Below the pieces are notes generated by a model. That model did not search any database, had not been told where the DNA came from, and worked only from the letters and a program-made list of their open reading frames with translations. The position numbers and the translations under genes are program-made. From NCBI GenBank assembly GCA_031282405.1, contig JAITDU010000014.1:28926-92925 (forward strand): a DNA stretch of 64,000 bases, in the 5' to 3' direction. Shown in pieces: positions 1-8,119 of this stretch (within the stretch, counting starts at the first letter, position 1; every line of letters starts with the position of its first letter). The DNA comes from Coriobacteriales bacterium (GTDB lineage: Bacteria; Actinomycetota; Coriobacteriia; Coriobacteriales; UBA8131).

Positions 1-30
1 CACCTCAAACGTTCTGAGGGCGCGGACAGT

Positions 31-330
31 GTGGTCATGCCAGTGCCAGAAGTCTCGGGTTACGCGCAAGGCGCGGCCTCTCCGCCACCTCCAAAGCATG
101 TGGACCCGCTGGTTTTGACTGTTACCCGATGCTTTGCCGCCGTTTTTGCCCTGGCGTTTATGGTCCCTTGGTTTATCTTTGAGGACACGAACAGACCCAT
201 GGCCTGGTTGGATGCCTACACGCCCGTCTTTATTGTACTTTTCATCGTGATGATAGCAACCATACTGCTTTATTGCCTGGTCCGCAGGAAAGCCCGTGCA
301 GACCACCAGTATCATTCTGATCAACCATAG
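31..330 (+). CDS. Small two-pass membrane protein, unrecognised (possibly 5' partial)
   Basis: The reading frame is open to the left edge of the window, so the gene may begin outside it; inside, the first starts are GTG at 31 and ATG at 37. The product has a short proline-rich N terminus, two hydrophobic segments (about residues 26-50 and 64-88) and a basic C-terminal tail (RRKAR). This is the layout of a small inner-membrane protein with both ends in the cytoplasm. I do not recognise a family. It ends about 155 bases before ilvB, which has its own promoter, so cotranscription is not indicated. Confidence 0.5.
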   Translation: MVMPVPEVSGYAQGAASPPPPKHVDPLVLTVTRCFAAVFALAFMVPWFIFEDTNRPMAWLDAYTPVFIVLFIVMIATILLYCLVRRKARADHQYHSDQP

Positions 331-402
331 TCAGATAAATGAATACTTCGGAGTATGGCTTATGTATGTCTTGGACTCCGCAGTGCCAGTCCGTAATGTC
401 AG

Positions 403-441
403 CCCGTAGCGCTGACCCGTAGCGCTGACCCGTAGCGCTGG
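403..441. repeat. Three tandem 13-bp repeats upstream of ilvB
   Basis: The unit CCCGTAGCGCTGA occurs three times head to tail (403-415, 416-428, 429-441, the last with a final G). The unit contains the palindrome AGCGCT. The array ends 30 bases before the ilvB -10 box, so it could hold operator sites or simply be a slippage product. Confidence 0.8.
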
Positions 442-470
442 CCACACGACCCTTAACGTGATCACTGGCG

Positions 471-476
471 TATAAT
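471..476 (+). promoter_or_regulatory. -10 box of ilvB, probably leaderless
   Basis: A perfect TATAAT lies 8 bases before the ATG at 485, so transcription should begin at or within two bases of the start codon. No Shine-Dalgarno sequence fits in that space. No convincing -35 box is seen. Confidence 0.6.
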
Positions 477-484
477 GGCAAGCT

Positions 485-2320
485 ATGACGAACGTGACGC
501 AAGCAGATACAGCCCAGAAAAACGCGGCGCAGACTACTGCCGCCCAAGCTCTGGTTAAAGCTCTGGAGGACTTGGGAGTCCGCCAGGTGTTTGGCATACC
601 CGGCGTGCAGAACATCGACATCTACGATGCTCTGTATGCCTCGTCCATCAAGCATGTGCTGGCTCGCCATGAGCAGGGCGCTGTGCATATGGCTGACGGC
701 TATGCCCGCGCCACCGGTCACGTGGGTGTCGTTTTTGCCACAAGTGGCCCCGGTGCCACAAACACCGTTACCGGCATCGCCACGGCCTATATGGATTCGG
801 TACCGCTCGTGGTGATTACCGGTCAGGTCTCTACGACGGCTATAGGTACCGATGCCTTTCAAGAGGCGGACATCACTACGATAACGCTTCCCATAACCAA
901 GCACAGTTATCTCATCAAAGACGCGGCAGAGCTGCTTTTGGCTCTGCGCGAGGCGTTCTATCTTGCGCGCTCAGGGCGACCCGGCCCGGTGCTCATCGAC
1001 GTGCCGGGCAATGTTGCCACCTCTCCGCTTTGCTACAGCGGTTCCAAAGGTGAGCCGCGTCTGGCCTCTTACCGGCCCACCATCAAGGGCAATGCCCGCC
1101 AGGTACGAGCTGCGGCCGACCTGTTGACCCAAAGTCAGCGTCCGGTCATCTTGGCCGGCGGCGGCGTGGTCAGCTCCGGTGCCGCTGAGCAGCTTGTGCA
1201 TCTGGCCGAGAGACTGAATATCCCGGTGGTTACAACGATGCTGGCCAAAGGTGTCATGCCCGCCGCGCACCCCTTGTTCATCGGCCAGCCCGGCGTTTAT
1301 GGCGCGGTGCGTGCCAACGCCGTCTTGCAGCACGCCGATTTGCTCATCGCTCTGGGTACGCGCTTTTCTGAGCGTGTCACAGGAGCCGCTGCATCCTTTG
1401 CTCCTGGGGCCAAAGTGCTCCACATCGATATCGACCCGGCCGAGATCGGCAAAAACATCCGCGTTGACCTGCCTTTAGTCGGCGATGTGGCCACAGTGCT
1501 GAACGCCCTGCTTGCAGAATTTGACAAGCGGGGGGTTGGCGACGTTCCCGCGCATGTTGACAGCAACGTCCAGTCGGTCAGTGGCAGTCTGTTTGAAATT
1601 CTGGCGAATGAGGTAGGGGAGAAGCCCCCCGCGCCTACCGGCAGCTACCCCGAGCAGATACTCGACATTCTCGATGAACTGTTGGCAAAGCGCGATGAGG
1701 TCATCATCACCACTGATGTTGGTCAACATCAACTCTGGGCCAGCCACAGACTCAATGTCTCACGACCGCGACGCTTTATCACCTCTGGCGGCCTGGGCAC
1801 AATGGGTTTTGGTCTGCCGGCGGCCATTGGGGCACAGGTGGCACAGCCCCGGGCTATGGTGATCTGTGTCAGCGGCGACGGCTCTTTTCAAATGAATCTG
1901 CAAGAGATGGCGGTGGCTGCCGTCCATAAATTGCCAATTAAAGTAGCACTATTTGATAATCGCAGTCATGGCCTTGTGCGCCAGTGGCAAGAGTTGTTCT
2001 TGGATGGCCGCTTTGCTCATACGCTGCTCAATCCGTTGCCCGACTACCGAGCGCTCGCCCATGCCTACGGTTGGGCCTTTCGCAGTCTGCGCACGACAGG
2101 CGCGGCGGCAAGCGGCCCAACACTCAGCAAACGCAGCGTCCAACAACAGCTGGCCTGGTTACTCAACGCTGCCGGTCCGGCCCTTCTCCATATCTCGATA
2201 CCTACCGAATGCCTCGCGGAGCCGATGGTCACCCCCGGTGGCTCGCTCACCGATGTCATAGCGCGCTCAGCGCCAACGCAGCCCAGCGGCGAATCAGGAA
2301 AGGAGCGCGCGCATGCCTGA
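485..2320 (+). CDS. ilvB: Acetolactate synthase large (catalytic) subunit
   Basis: ThDP-dependent enzyme that condenses two pyruvates, or pyruvate and 2-ketobutyrate, in the first common step of valine/leucine/isoleucine synthesis. The three expected domains are present. The N-terminal PYR domain has the catalytic glutamate in RHEQGAVHMADGYA (Glu about 63), a central FAD-binding domain follows, and the C-terminal PP domain has the ThDP/Mg motif GDGSF (about 464-468) followed by DN at the usual distance. At 611 residues it is slightly longer than typical because of a linker around residues 370-395 and a C-terminal tail. The gene overlaps ilvN by 8 bases, which indicates translational coupling. 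No ilvC follows, so the rest of the pathway lies elsewhere. Confidence 0.97.
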   Translation: MTNVTQADTAQKNAAQTTAAQALVKALEDLGVRQVFGIPGVQNIDIYDALYASSIKHVLARHEQGAVHMADGYARATGHVGVVFATSGPGATNTVTGIATAYMDSVPLVVITGQVSTTAIGTDAFQEADITTITLPITKHSYLIKDAAELLLALREAFYLARSGRPGPVLIDVPGNVATSPLCYSGSKGEPRLASYRPTIKGNARQVRAAADLLTQSQRPVILAGGGVVSSGAAEQLVHLAERLNIPVVTTMLAKGVMPAAHPLFIGQPGVYGAVRANAVLQHADLLIALGTRFSERVTGAAASFAPGAKVLHIDIDPAEIGKNIRVDLPLVGDVATVLNALLAEFDKRGVGDVPAHVDSNVQSVSGSLFEILANEVGEKPPAPTGSYPEQILDILDELLAKRDEVIITTDVGQHQLWASHRLNVSRPRRFITSGGLGTMGFGLPAAIGAQVAQPRAMVICVSGDGSFQMNLQEMAVAAVHKLPIKVALFDNRSHGLVRQWQELFLDGRFAHTLLNPLPDYRALAHAYGWAFRSLRTTGAAASGPTLSKRSVQQQLAWLLNAAGPALLHISIPTECLAEPMVTPGGSLTDVIARSAPTQPSGESGKERAHA

Positions 2321-2795
2321 GCATACCTTCTCGATCCTTGTGGACAACAAGCCCGGTGTGCTTACACGCGTTACCGGACTCATAGCTCGGCGCGGCTATA
2401 ACATCGAGTCTCTGGCGGTAGACACAACCGAGGATCCCCGCGTTTCGCGTGTGACGTTGGTCACCTCCGCCGAAGATGTGCCTATAGAGCAGATAAAAAA
2501 GCAGCTGAATAAGCTCATTAACGTTCACAAGATAGTCGAGCTTACCGCAGCGGACTCGGTGGATCGCGAGCTGGTGCTGTTTAAGGTCAAGGCCACTGTG
2601 GACCAAAGGCCCGAGCTCATCCAACTGGCCGAGATGATGGGTGGTTCGATCGCCGATGTGGGTACCGATACGCTCACCATCGAGGCTACGGGCTCACATG
2701 AGGCTATAGGCGCACTGGAGGACCTGCTCAGGCCCTATGGTATCGCCGAGACAGCCCGCACCGGCAAGATTGCCCTGGCCCGCAGTCGGAGTTAA
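2313..2795 (+). CDS. ilvN: Acetolactate synthase small (regulatory) subunit
   Basis: Regulatory subunit that binds IlvB, raises its activity and mediates valine feedback inhibition. The N-terminal ACT domain reads HTFSILVDNKPGVLTRVTGL, followed by RRGYNIESLAV, both hallmarks of IlvN/IlvH. A second ACT-like C-terminal domain follows, ending near residue 155. The 160-residue length is standard. The ATG at 2313 lies inside the end of ilvB and is preceded by AAAGGAG, so the two subunits are made from one message. Confidence 0.97.
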   Translation: MPEHTFSILVDNKPGVLTRVTGLIARRGYNIESLAVDTTEDPRVSRVTLVTSAEDVPIEQIKKQLNKLINVHKIVELTAADSVDRELVLFKVKATVDQRPELIQLAEMMGGSIADVGTDTLTIEATGSHEAIGALEDLLRPYGIAETARTGKIALARSRS

Positions 2796-2818
2796 CCGGG
2801 GGAGTCGCTTCTCCAAAT

Positions 2819-2827
2819 TGCTATAAT
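2819..2827 (+). promoter_or_regulatory. Extended -10 promoter ahead of the aminotransferase gene
   Basis: The sequence TGCTATAAT is an extended -10 element with a perfect hexamer (2822-2827). It lies just after ilvN and would give a leader of roughly 145 bases before the ATG at 2979. I see no convincing -35 box and no recognised riboswitch in that leader. Confidence 0.45.
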
Positions 2828-2978
2828 CAACAGTTGCGACAACGCGCTGACCCTGCTCGTGCCACCAAACCGGACGTCTTTGGCCATCACCAAGGCAGAT
2901 GCCCCGGCCCTTGTCCTTGGCTCTACCTAAAATAAACCCGAACGCACGCTGGCCCCCAACGATCCGAAAGGTACAACC

Positions 2979-4145
2979 ATGCAAAAGCGATATCTGATGA
3001 CCCCCGGACCCACGCCGGTTCCCGCCGAAGTACTGTTGACGCAGGCTCGGCCGATGATTCATCATCGCACGCCGGACTTTAACGCTGTGGTGCGCGCTTG
3101 CGTGGAGGGCTTGAAATACGTGTTTAAGACCGATCGCTCTGATGTCCTCATATTCGCCAGTTCGGGCACCGGTGCCCTGGAAAGCTCCATCGTCAACTGT
3201 TTTTGCGCCGGCGACGAGGTACTCGTGGCCCAAGGCGGCAAGTTTGGTCAGCGTATGGCACAGATTGCTCGGGCTTATGGTCTGGATGTAACAACGCTGG
3301 ACTATGGTTGGCAGCAGGTTGTGAACCCGGCCGACATCGCCGCACATCTCAGCGCGCATGCGAATACAAAAGGCGTCATCGTCACCCAAAGCGAGACCTC
3401 CTCGGGCATCCTCAACGATGTGGAAGCCATAGGTGCTCTCGTCAAGGATTACCCAGACTGTGTGCTCATCGTAGACAGTATCACGGGCATCGGCGCCGTG
3501 GAATGCAATACTGATGACTGGAATCTGGACGTTGTGATGAGTGGTTCACAAAAAGGTCTGATGCTGCCGCCGGGCCTAGCCGTTACCAGTGTTTCTCCGA
3601 AGGCCTGGCGGGCTTATGAGCGCTCAACTCTCCCTAAATTCTACTTTGACTGGCTTAAATACCTAAAGAATCTCGAGAAGGACACCACGCCCTTTACGCC
3701 GGCTGTATCTTTGATGATCGGCCTGGCCGAGGCGCTCAAACTTATACGCGCTGAGGGTCTGGATAACGTCATTGCCCGGCATGCTCGTTTGGCGGCGGCC
3801 ACGCGGGCAGGCTGCGAAGCACTGGGTTTGGAGTTGTTCGCGCCGCCGACCGGCCGTGGCAATGCCGTGACCCCGGTCTGGGTGCCCGAGGGCATCGACG
3901 GCAAGCTCCTGGTCAAGATGCTCAAAGACACCTACGGTGTGACCATTGCCGGCGGCCAGGACGACTACGCCGGCCGTATCATCCGCATCGGGCACTTGGG
4001 CTATTTTGGCGATTTTGATATCATCACGACGCTTTCGGCCCTGGAAATGGCGCTTTTGGAGTTAGGCTATGAATTTGAACCGGGGAGCGGCATCAAGGCG
4101 GCCGAGCTTGTATTGATGCAGGCCAAGCGCACAGCCGCTCGATAG
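2979..4145 (+). CDS. Class V PLP aminotransferase (alanine/serine-glyoxylate type; possible phosphoserine role)
   Basis: Fold-type I PLP enzyme of the class V group. The N terminus (YLMTPGPTPVP, then MIHHRTPDF) is diagnostic of alanine-glyoxylate/serine-pyruvate aminotransferases. The Schiff-base lysine is Lys192 in SGSQKGLMLPPG, and SITGIGAVE with an Asp upstream fits the cofactor pocket. Length (388 residues) is normal. It lies 66 bases upstream of serA on the same strand, with no obvious terminator between them. Since no serC is visible and relatives of this family serve as phosphoserine transaminases in some prokaryotes, a role in serine synthesis is a reasonable inference. Glyoxylate transamination is the alternative. 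Confidence 0.85.
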   Translation: MQKRYLMTPGPTPVPAEVLLTQARPMIHHRTPDFNAVVRACVEGLKYVFKTDRSDVLIFASSGTGALESSIVNCFCAGDEVLVAQGGKFGQRMAQIARAYGLDVTTLDYGWQQVVNPADIAAHLSAHANTKGVIVTQSETSSGILNDVEAIGALVKDYPDCVLIVDSITGIGAVECNTDDWNLDVVMSGSQKGLMLPPGLAVTSVSPKAWRAYERSTLPKFYFDWLKYLKNLEKDTTPFTPAVSLMIGLAEALKLIRAEGLDNVIARHARLAAATRAGCEALGLELFAPPTGRGNAVTPVWVPEGIDGKLLVKMLKDTYGVTIAGGQDDYAGRIIRIGHLGYFGDFDIITTLSALEMALLELGYEFEPGSGIKAAELVLMQAKRTAAR

Positions 4146-4211
4146 GGCAGGAGCAAAGCTATCTGTGAACAGCCTGCAACCTGCGCATAAACAAATAGAT
4201 TGGGAGAAACG

Positions 4212-5798
4212 ATGAAGATTCTGGTGGCAGAGAAAATCGCCAGCGCCGGCATCAGACTTTTGGAAGAAGCCGGCAACAGCGTAGACGTCAAGTTGGGGCT
4301 GAGCCCCGAGGAGTTAGTGGATTGCATACCGTATTACGAAGCGCTTATCGTCCGTAGCGCCACGAAAGCCACGCGCGAGGTTATTGAGGCGGGCACCCGC
4401 CTGAAGATCATCGGTCGGGCCGGTGTAGGGGTGGACAATGTTGATGTCGTGGCAGCAACCGAGCGGGGAGTGATCGTTTGTAACGCCCCCACCTCAAACG
4501 TTGTTTCGGCGGCTGAGCAGACCATGGCCCTGCTGTTGGCCGGTGCAAGGCGCACTCCCCAGGCTAATGCTTCTATGCAAAATGCTCAATGGGACCGCGC
4601 CGCCTTTACCGGAAACGAGCTCTATCAAAAGACCCTGGCCATATTCGGTCTGGGACGCATCGGTGGCCTGGTGGCCGATAGAGCCCGATCCTTTGAGATG
4701 AAGCTCATCGGTTATGACCCGTATTGCTCCCCGGAACGAGCGGCCAATCTGGGTGTCACCCTGTTTGACGACATTGATGACATCCTGCCCCAGGCCGATT
4801 TCATTACGGTGCACCTGCCTAAGACCAAAGAGACCATAGGCATGTTCGGCGCCGAACAATATGCCCGTATGAAAGATGGCGTCTATCTGGTCAATACCGC
4901 CCGTGGCGGCATCTACGACCTGGAAGCCATGGTGCCGTTCCTTAAAAACGGCAAGATAGCCGGCGCAGCTGTTGATGTCTTTGCCACAGAGCCCTGCACC
5001 GACTCGCCCATCCATGGCCTGCCCACTGTTATCCTCACTCCGCATCTGGGTGCGTCTACGGTCGAGGCTCAGGCCCGGGCCGGTGTTCAGATCGCCGAAT
5101 ACGTGCTGCTGGGTCTCCAAAACAAGATGGTACCCACGGCCGTCAATGTCGATCTGGTACCCGAGGTAGTCATGAGCGCTGTTGCCCCCTACATTGAGGG
5201 CTGCGAAACATTGGGAGTAATGCTCGCCCAGCTCAGCCGCGAGGCTATCAGCAATGTGGAACTTAAAGTGCTAGGAGAACTGGCAAATTATGATGTCGGC
5301 CTGCTGGGTACTGCGGCGCTGCGCGGCATCTTCTCTCAAAACAGCGATGACCCGGTCAACTTGGTCAACGCCAACTACATCGCCGAACAACGCGGCGTCA
5401 CGATATCGATAATCAAAGATCCACGCCGCTACGAGTACGCCTCAAAGGTGTCTCTGAGCACGCAACAGGGCTCGCAGCGTATCGAAATCGGCTGTACGGC
5501 ATCGGGGCCGGACGGGGTCACGCGCATCGTCTCGGTGTTCGACTACAAACTCGACCTTATCCCCAAAAAGTATATCCTTGTGCTCAAATACGAAGATACA
5601 CCGGGTAAGCTGGGGCGTATCGGTACGGTGCTCGGCAACGCCAACATCAATATCTCTACGATGGAAATAGGCATGCTCGACGAGGCCACGGGCGAGGCCG
5701 TAGTGCTTATGAACGTGGATGACCCGGTGCCAAACGATGTGTTCCGAGAGCTGTGCAACGTAGTAGGGGTCACCGATGGCTGGTTCGTCGAACTCTAG
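4212..5798 (+). CDS. serA: D-3-phosphoglycerate dehydrogenase, long ACT-domain form
   Basis: Oxidises 3-phosphoglycerate to 3-phosphohydroxypyruvate with NAD, committing carbon to serine. The ATG at 4212 is chosen over a TTG at 4200 because GGGAG lies 5 bases before it and the protein then starts MKILVAEKI, as in the family. The substrate domain is followed by a Rossmann motif (GLGRIGG) and the catalytic triad Arg231 (TARGG), Glu260 (ATEPC) and His278 (TPHLGAST). An ASB-type intervening domain and a C-terminal ACT domain (about 455-528), the usual site of serine feedback, complete the long form. The stop overlaps menA by 23 bases. Confidence 0.97.
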   Translation: MKILVAEKIASAGIRLLEEAGNSVDVKLGLSPEELVDCIPYYEALIVRSATKATREVIEAGTRLKIIGRAGVGVDNVDVVAATERGVIVCNAPTSNVVSAAEQTMALLLAGARRTPQANASMQNAQWDRAAFTGNELYQKTLAIFGLGRIGGLVADRARSFEMKLIGYDPYCSPERAANLGVTLFDDIDDILPQADFITVHLPKTKETIGMFGAEQYARMKDGVYLVNTARGGIYDLEAMVPFLKNGKIAGAAVDVFATEPCTDSPIHGLPTVILTPHLGASTVEAQARAGVQIAEYVLLGLQNKMVPTAVNVDLVPEVVMSAVAPYIEGCETLGVMLAQLSREAISNVELKVLGELANYDVGLLGTAALRGIFSQNSDDPVNLVNANYIAEQRGVTISIIKDPRRYEYASKVSLSTQQGSQRIEIGCTASGPDGVTRIVSVFDYKLDLIPKKYILVLKYEDTPGKLGRIGTVLGNANINISTMEIGMLDEATGEAVVLMNVDDPVPNDVFRELCNVVGVTDGWFVEL

Positions 5799-7110
5799 CG
5801 TGGTCAAAGTTCAGGGCACGAGTAGCTTTGGCGGAGAAAAACCTCCCCAAGAAAAGCGGCCGGACGAAACAAACAGCTCCGATGAAGAGAAAACCCCTGG
5901 CGCGGAGATGAGTCTTAGCGAGAAGACTTCTGACGAGGAGAAGACCTCCGGCTACCGGCCCTTCTCACTTAAAGCAGCGTTGGAGTTAGCTTCGCCACCC
6001 AGTTGGGTGGCGGCTGTTGCCCCGGCCTGTATCGCCGGTGCTTTGGCTCTGGTCTGTGCGGTCTGGTCTGCGCAGGCGGCCGCCCGTATTGACATAATCG
6101 CTCCTGTCGCTTCCGCTGCTCAAACTGTCAGTGCAGACGCAGTAGCAGGTGCAGACGCAGTAGCAGGTGCAGACACAGCAGCAGACACGGTTGCCCCATC
6201 CGCTTCATCTACCGCTCCCTCATCCACCACTTCCACAGCCGAGATGCTTGTGGACGAAAACGCGCTTATGCCCCTGCCCTTTGTCCAATTGGACAGTCGT
6301 TCTCTCATCTGTTGGCTGGCGCTGTTGCTCTGCGCGGTGTGCCTCCAGAGTGCGGCCAACACGCTTAACGATTACCAGGACTTCAAAAAGGGTTTAGACA
6401 GCGCTCAGACCATCCTTGACGTAAACGACGCGTCCATCGTCTACAACGGCATCAATCCGCGCCAGGCGCTGTATTTTGGCGGAGCGCTCCTGGTGGTTGC
6501 GGCACTGTTTGGCTTTGTGGTCGTTGCGTTTACGGACGTGCTCATCCTTGTGCTGGGGTTTGTGGCTGCGATCGTGGCCGTGCTCTACTCATTGGGCCCC
6601 AAACCGCTGAGTTATCTGCCTGTAGGAGAGACGATAAGTGGCCTTACGATGGGCGGCATCATCACACTGGCGACGTTTTATGCCCTGACACTCAGGATGT
6701 CTGTGCTGGTGATAGCCTGGGCGGTCGTGCCAATGATAAGTATAGCCATGATCATGCTTACGAATAACACCTGCGATATTGAGCGCGACAGCGACGCGGG
6801 TCGCCGCACACTACCTGTGCTGATTGGTCGCGCCCGTGCCATGTTGCTCAATGCTTCTTTGGGTTGGTTTGCCCTGCTGTGGCTGTTGCTGCTGTGCCTG
6901 GCACAAGGCTGGTGGATCGGCTGTGTGGTGGTGCTGTGTGGTGGCACCATGTGTGGGGTTTTGCTCAGGCGGCTGCGTAGCGGCCCCTACGACTTAGTCA
7001 ACCGAGGCCAGATGATGGGTACCGCAGTTGCCTTTGGTCGGTGGAGCGCTGCGACGTGTTGTGTCGCGTTGCTGTTGGGGGGGATCAGCAGTGCTCTGCT
7101 CTCCGGATGA
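5776..7110 (+). CDS. menA: 1,4-dihydroxy-2-naphthoate polyprenyltransferase (UbiA family) with extra hydrophilic N terminus
   Basis: Integral membrane enzyme that attaches the polyprenyl tail to DHNA in menaquinone synthesis. Both Asp-rich prenyl-diphosphate motifs are present: NTLNDYQDFKKGLD near residue 195 and DIERDSDAGRRTLP near residue 335. Eight or nine hydrophobic helices surround them. Two features are unusual. The first is an approximately 65-residue charged leader rich in Glu, Lys and Ser before the first helix. The second is a low-complexity Ala/Asp loop (VAGADAVAGAD) encoded by an 18-bp tandem repeat. The ATG at 5776 has AGGGG 7 bases upstream; a later ATG at 5908 is possible but lacks a good ribosome site. 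It overlaps serA and menG, indicating an operon. Confidence 0.9.
   Translation: MAGSSNSSVVKVQGTSSFGGEKPPQEKRPDETNSSDEEKTPGAEMSLSEKTSDEEKTSGYRPFSLKAALELASPPSWVAAVAPACIAGALALVCAVWSAQAAARIDIIAPVASAAQTVSADAVAGADAVAGADTAADTVAPSASSTAPSSTTSTAEMLVDENALMPLPFVQLDSRSLICWLALLLCAVCLQSAANTLNDYQDFKKGLDSAQTILDVNDASIVYNGINPRQALYFGGALLVVAALFGFVVVAFTDVLILVLGFVAAIVAVLYSLGPKPLSYLPVGETISGLTMGGIITLATFYALTLRMSVLVIAWAVVPMISIAMIMLTNNTCDIERDSDAGRRTLPVLIGRARAMLLNASLGWFALLWLLLLCLAQGWWIGCVVVLCGGTMCGVLLRRLRSGPYDLVNRGQMMGTAVAFGRWSAATCCVALLLGGISSALLSG
6133..6168. repeat. 18-bp tandem duplication inside menA
   Basis: GCAGACGCAGTAGCAGGT is present twice head to tail (6133-6150 and 6151-6168), with part of a third unit after it. 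It encodes ADAVAG twice and enlarges an extracytoplasmic loop of MenA without breaking the frame. Confidence 0.85.
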
Positions 7111-7206
7111 ATCGGCCGTGCCCGGCGTACTTGGCGAATCGACCGTGTCCAGCGTGCCTGGCGAACCAGCAGTGCTCTGCTCTCCGGATGAATCGGCCGT
7201 GCCCGG
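7086..7206. repeat. Direct repeat of 40 bp, copies 81 bp apart, spanning the menA end and menG start
   Basis: Copies at 7086-7125 and 7167-7206 are identical over 40 bases. The first copy contains the menA stop codon. The offset of 81 bases is a multiple of three, so in the menG frame both copies give CSPDESAVPG. The spacer holds two degenerate versions of the same peptide unit (VPG/VLGES). Confidence 0.9.
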
Positions 7207-8041
7207 TTCATCTGTTGTCGACACGTCTGCTCATCCGCCCGTCGACATCCTCCTCGACGCTACCGATGCCGGCGGTCCATCTATGCCCCTGGGCTTTTTG
7301 CCGCACAAACAGGAATATGTCAAAGGGGTGTTTGCGACCATAGCCACTCACTATGATGTGATGAACGACTTGGAGTCATTGGGCCTGCACCGGCGCTGGA
7401 AGGCACGTTTGGTACGCAGGCTCTCGGCTCGCGGCCCCCAACGCATTCTTGATGTTGCCTGCGGTACCGGTGACGTTGCCATCGCTTTGGCCCGCGCTAA
7501 CCCAAAAGCTCAGGTCCTGGGTCTGGATTTCTCGCCGCAGATGCTTGATATTGCTAAACGGCGTGCCGCAACAGAACTGCCCCTTACCTGGCGTATCAAT
7601 GCCAAGGGAGAAGCCCTGCCACAGAGCAACCTGAGCTTTGTTTTGGGCAGCGCTTTGGAACTGCCCTATGCTGACAGCAGCTTCGATGCGGTAGCGATAG
7701 CGTTCGGTTTGCGCAATATGCCCGATTATGCTAGAGTACTAGTAGAAATATATCGTGTTCTGCGTCCGGAGGGAGCCTTTTATTGTCTGGAGACCTCCAA
7801 TCCAGAAGCGCCTTTCGTTTTGGTGCCCTTCAGGCTGTATATGCGCTACTGGCTGCCGCTGTTGGGCAAGCTGGTTGCCGGCAGTCCTACTGAATATGTC
7901 TGGTTGGACACATCTACCAGGGCTTTTTTGACGAAGCGCCGTCTGATAACACTTATCCAGAATACGGGTTTTGTCCAGCCAGGCTACCAAAGCTTCATGC
8001 TGGGAGCTTCCGCTTTGCACTGGGGTATAAAACCCGCCTGA
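7091..8041 (+). CDS. menG: Demethylmenaquinone methyltransferase
   Basis: SAM-dependent UbiE/COQ5-family enzyme that performs the last step of menaquinone synthesis. The core starts at KQEYVKGVFATIATHYDVMND and carries the SAM motif ILDVACGTGDVAI, then LGLDFSPQMLDIAK and the family block AIAFGLRNMPD. The frame stays open upstream of the core through about 85 repeat-derived codons. The GTG at 7091 is preferred because a run of seven G lies 7 bases before it and it overlaps the menA stop. ATG 7283 would give a family-sized 252-residue protein but has no ribosome site, and TTG 7028 is also possible. The proline/serine-rich leader therefore may or may not be translated. Confidence 0.88.
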   Translation: MLCSPDESAVPGVLGESTVSSVPGEPAVLCSPDESAVPGSSVVDTSAHPPVDILLDATDAGGPSMPLGFLPHKQEYVKGVFATIATHYDVMNDLESLGLHRRWKARLVRRLSARGPQRILDVACGTGDVAIALARANPKAQVLGLDFSPQMLDIAKRRAATELPLTWRINAKGEALPQSNLSFVLGSALELPYADSSFDAVAIAFGLRNMPDYARVLVEIYRVLRPEGAFYCLETSNPEAPFVLVPFRLYMRYWLPLLGKLVAGSPTEYVWLDTSTRAFLTKRRLITLIQNTGFVQPGYQSFMLGASALHWGIKPA

Positions 8042-8119
8042 TCCTCCTACCCGGCGCTCCTGCTTACCTACACGATAGCGCCATTCACCGGCGCGAGAAG
8101 CCGACAGCGCTTTGCCAAG

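Noticed and set aside
403..441. CRISPR-like array
   Set aside because: The repeats are 13 bp with no spacers and there are no cas genes; nowhere in the window is there a regular repeat-spacer array.
4494..5120. Long antisense frame (208 codons) within serA
   Set aside because: It lies wholly opposite a conserved gene; composition and lack of motifs fit a shadow frame.
8041..8119. Possible terminator between convergent menG and trpB
   Set aside because: Some self-complementarity but no stable stem with a T tract on either strand.
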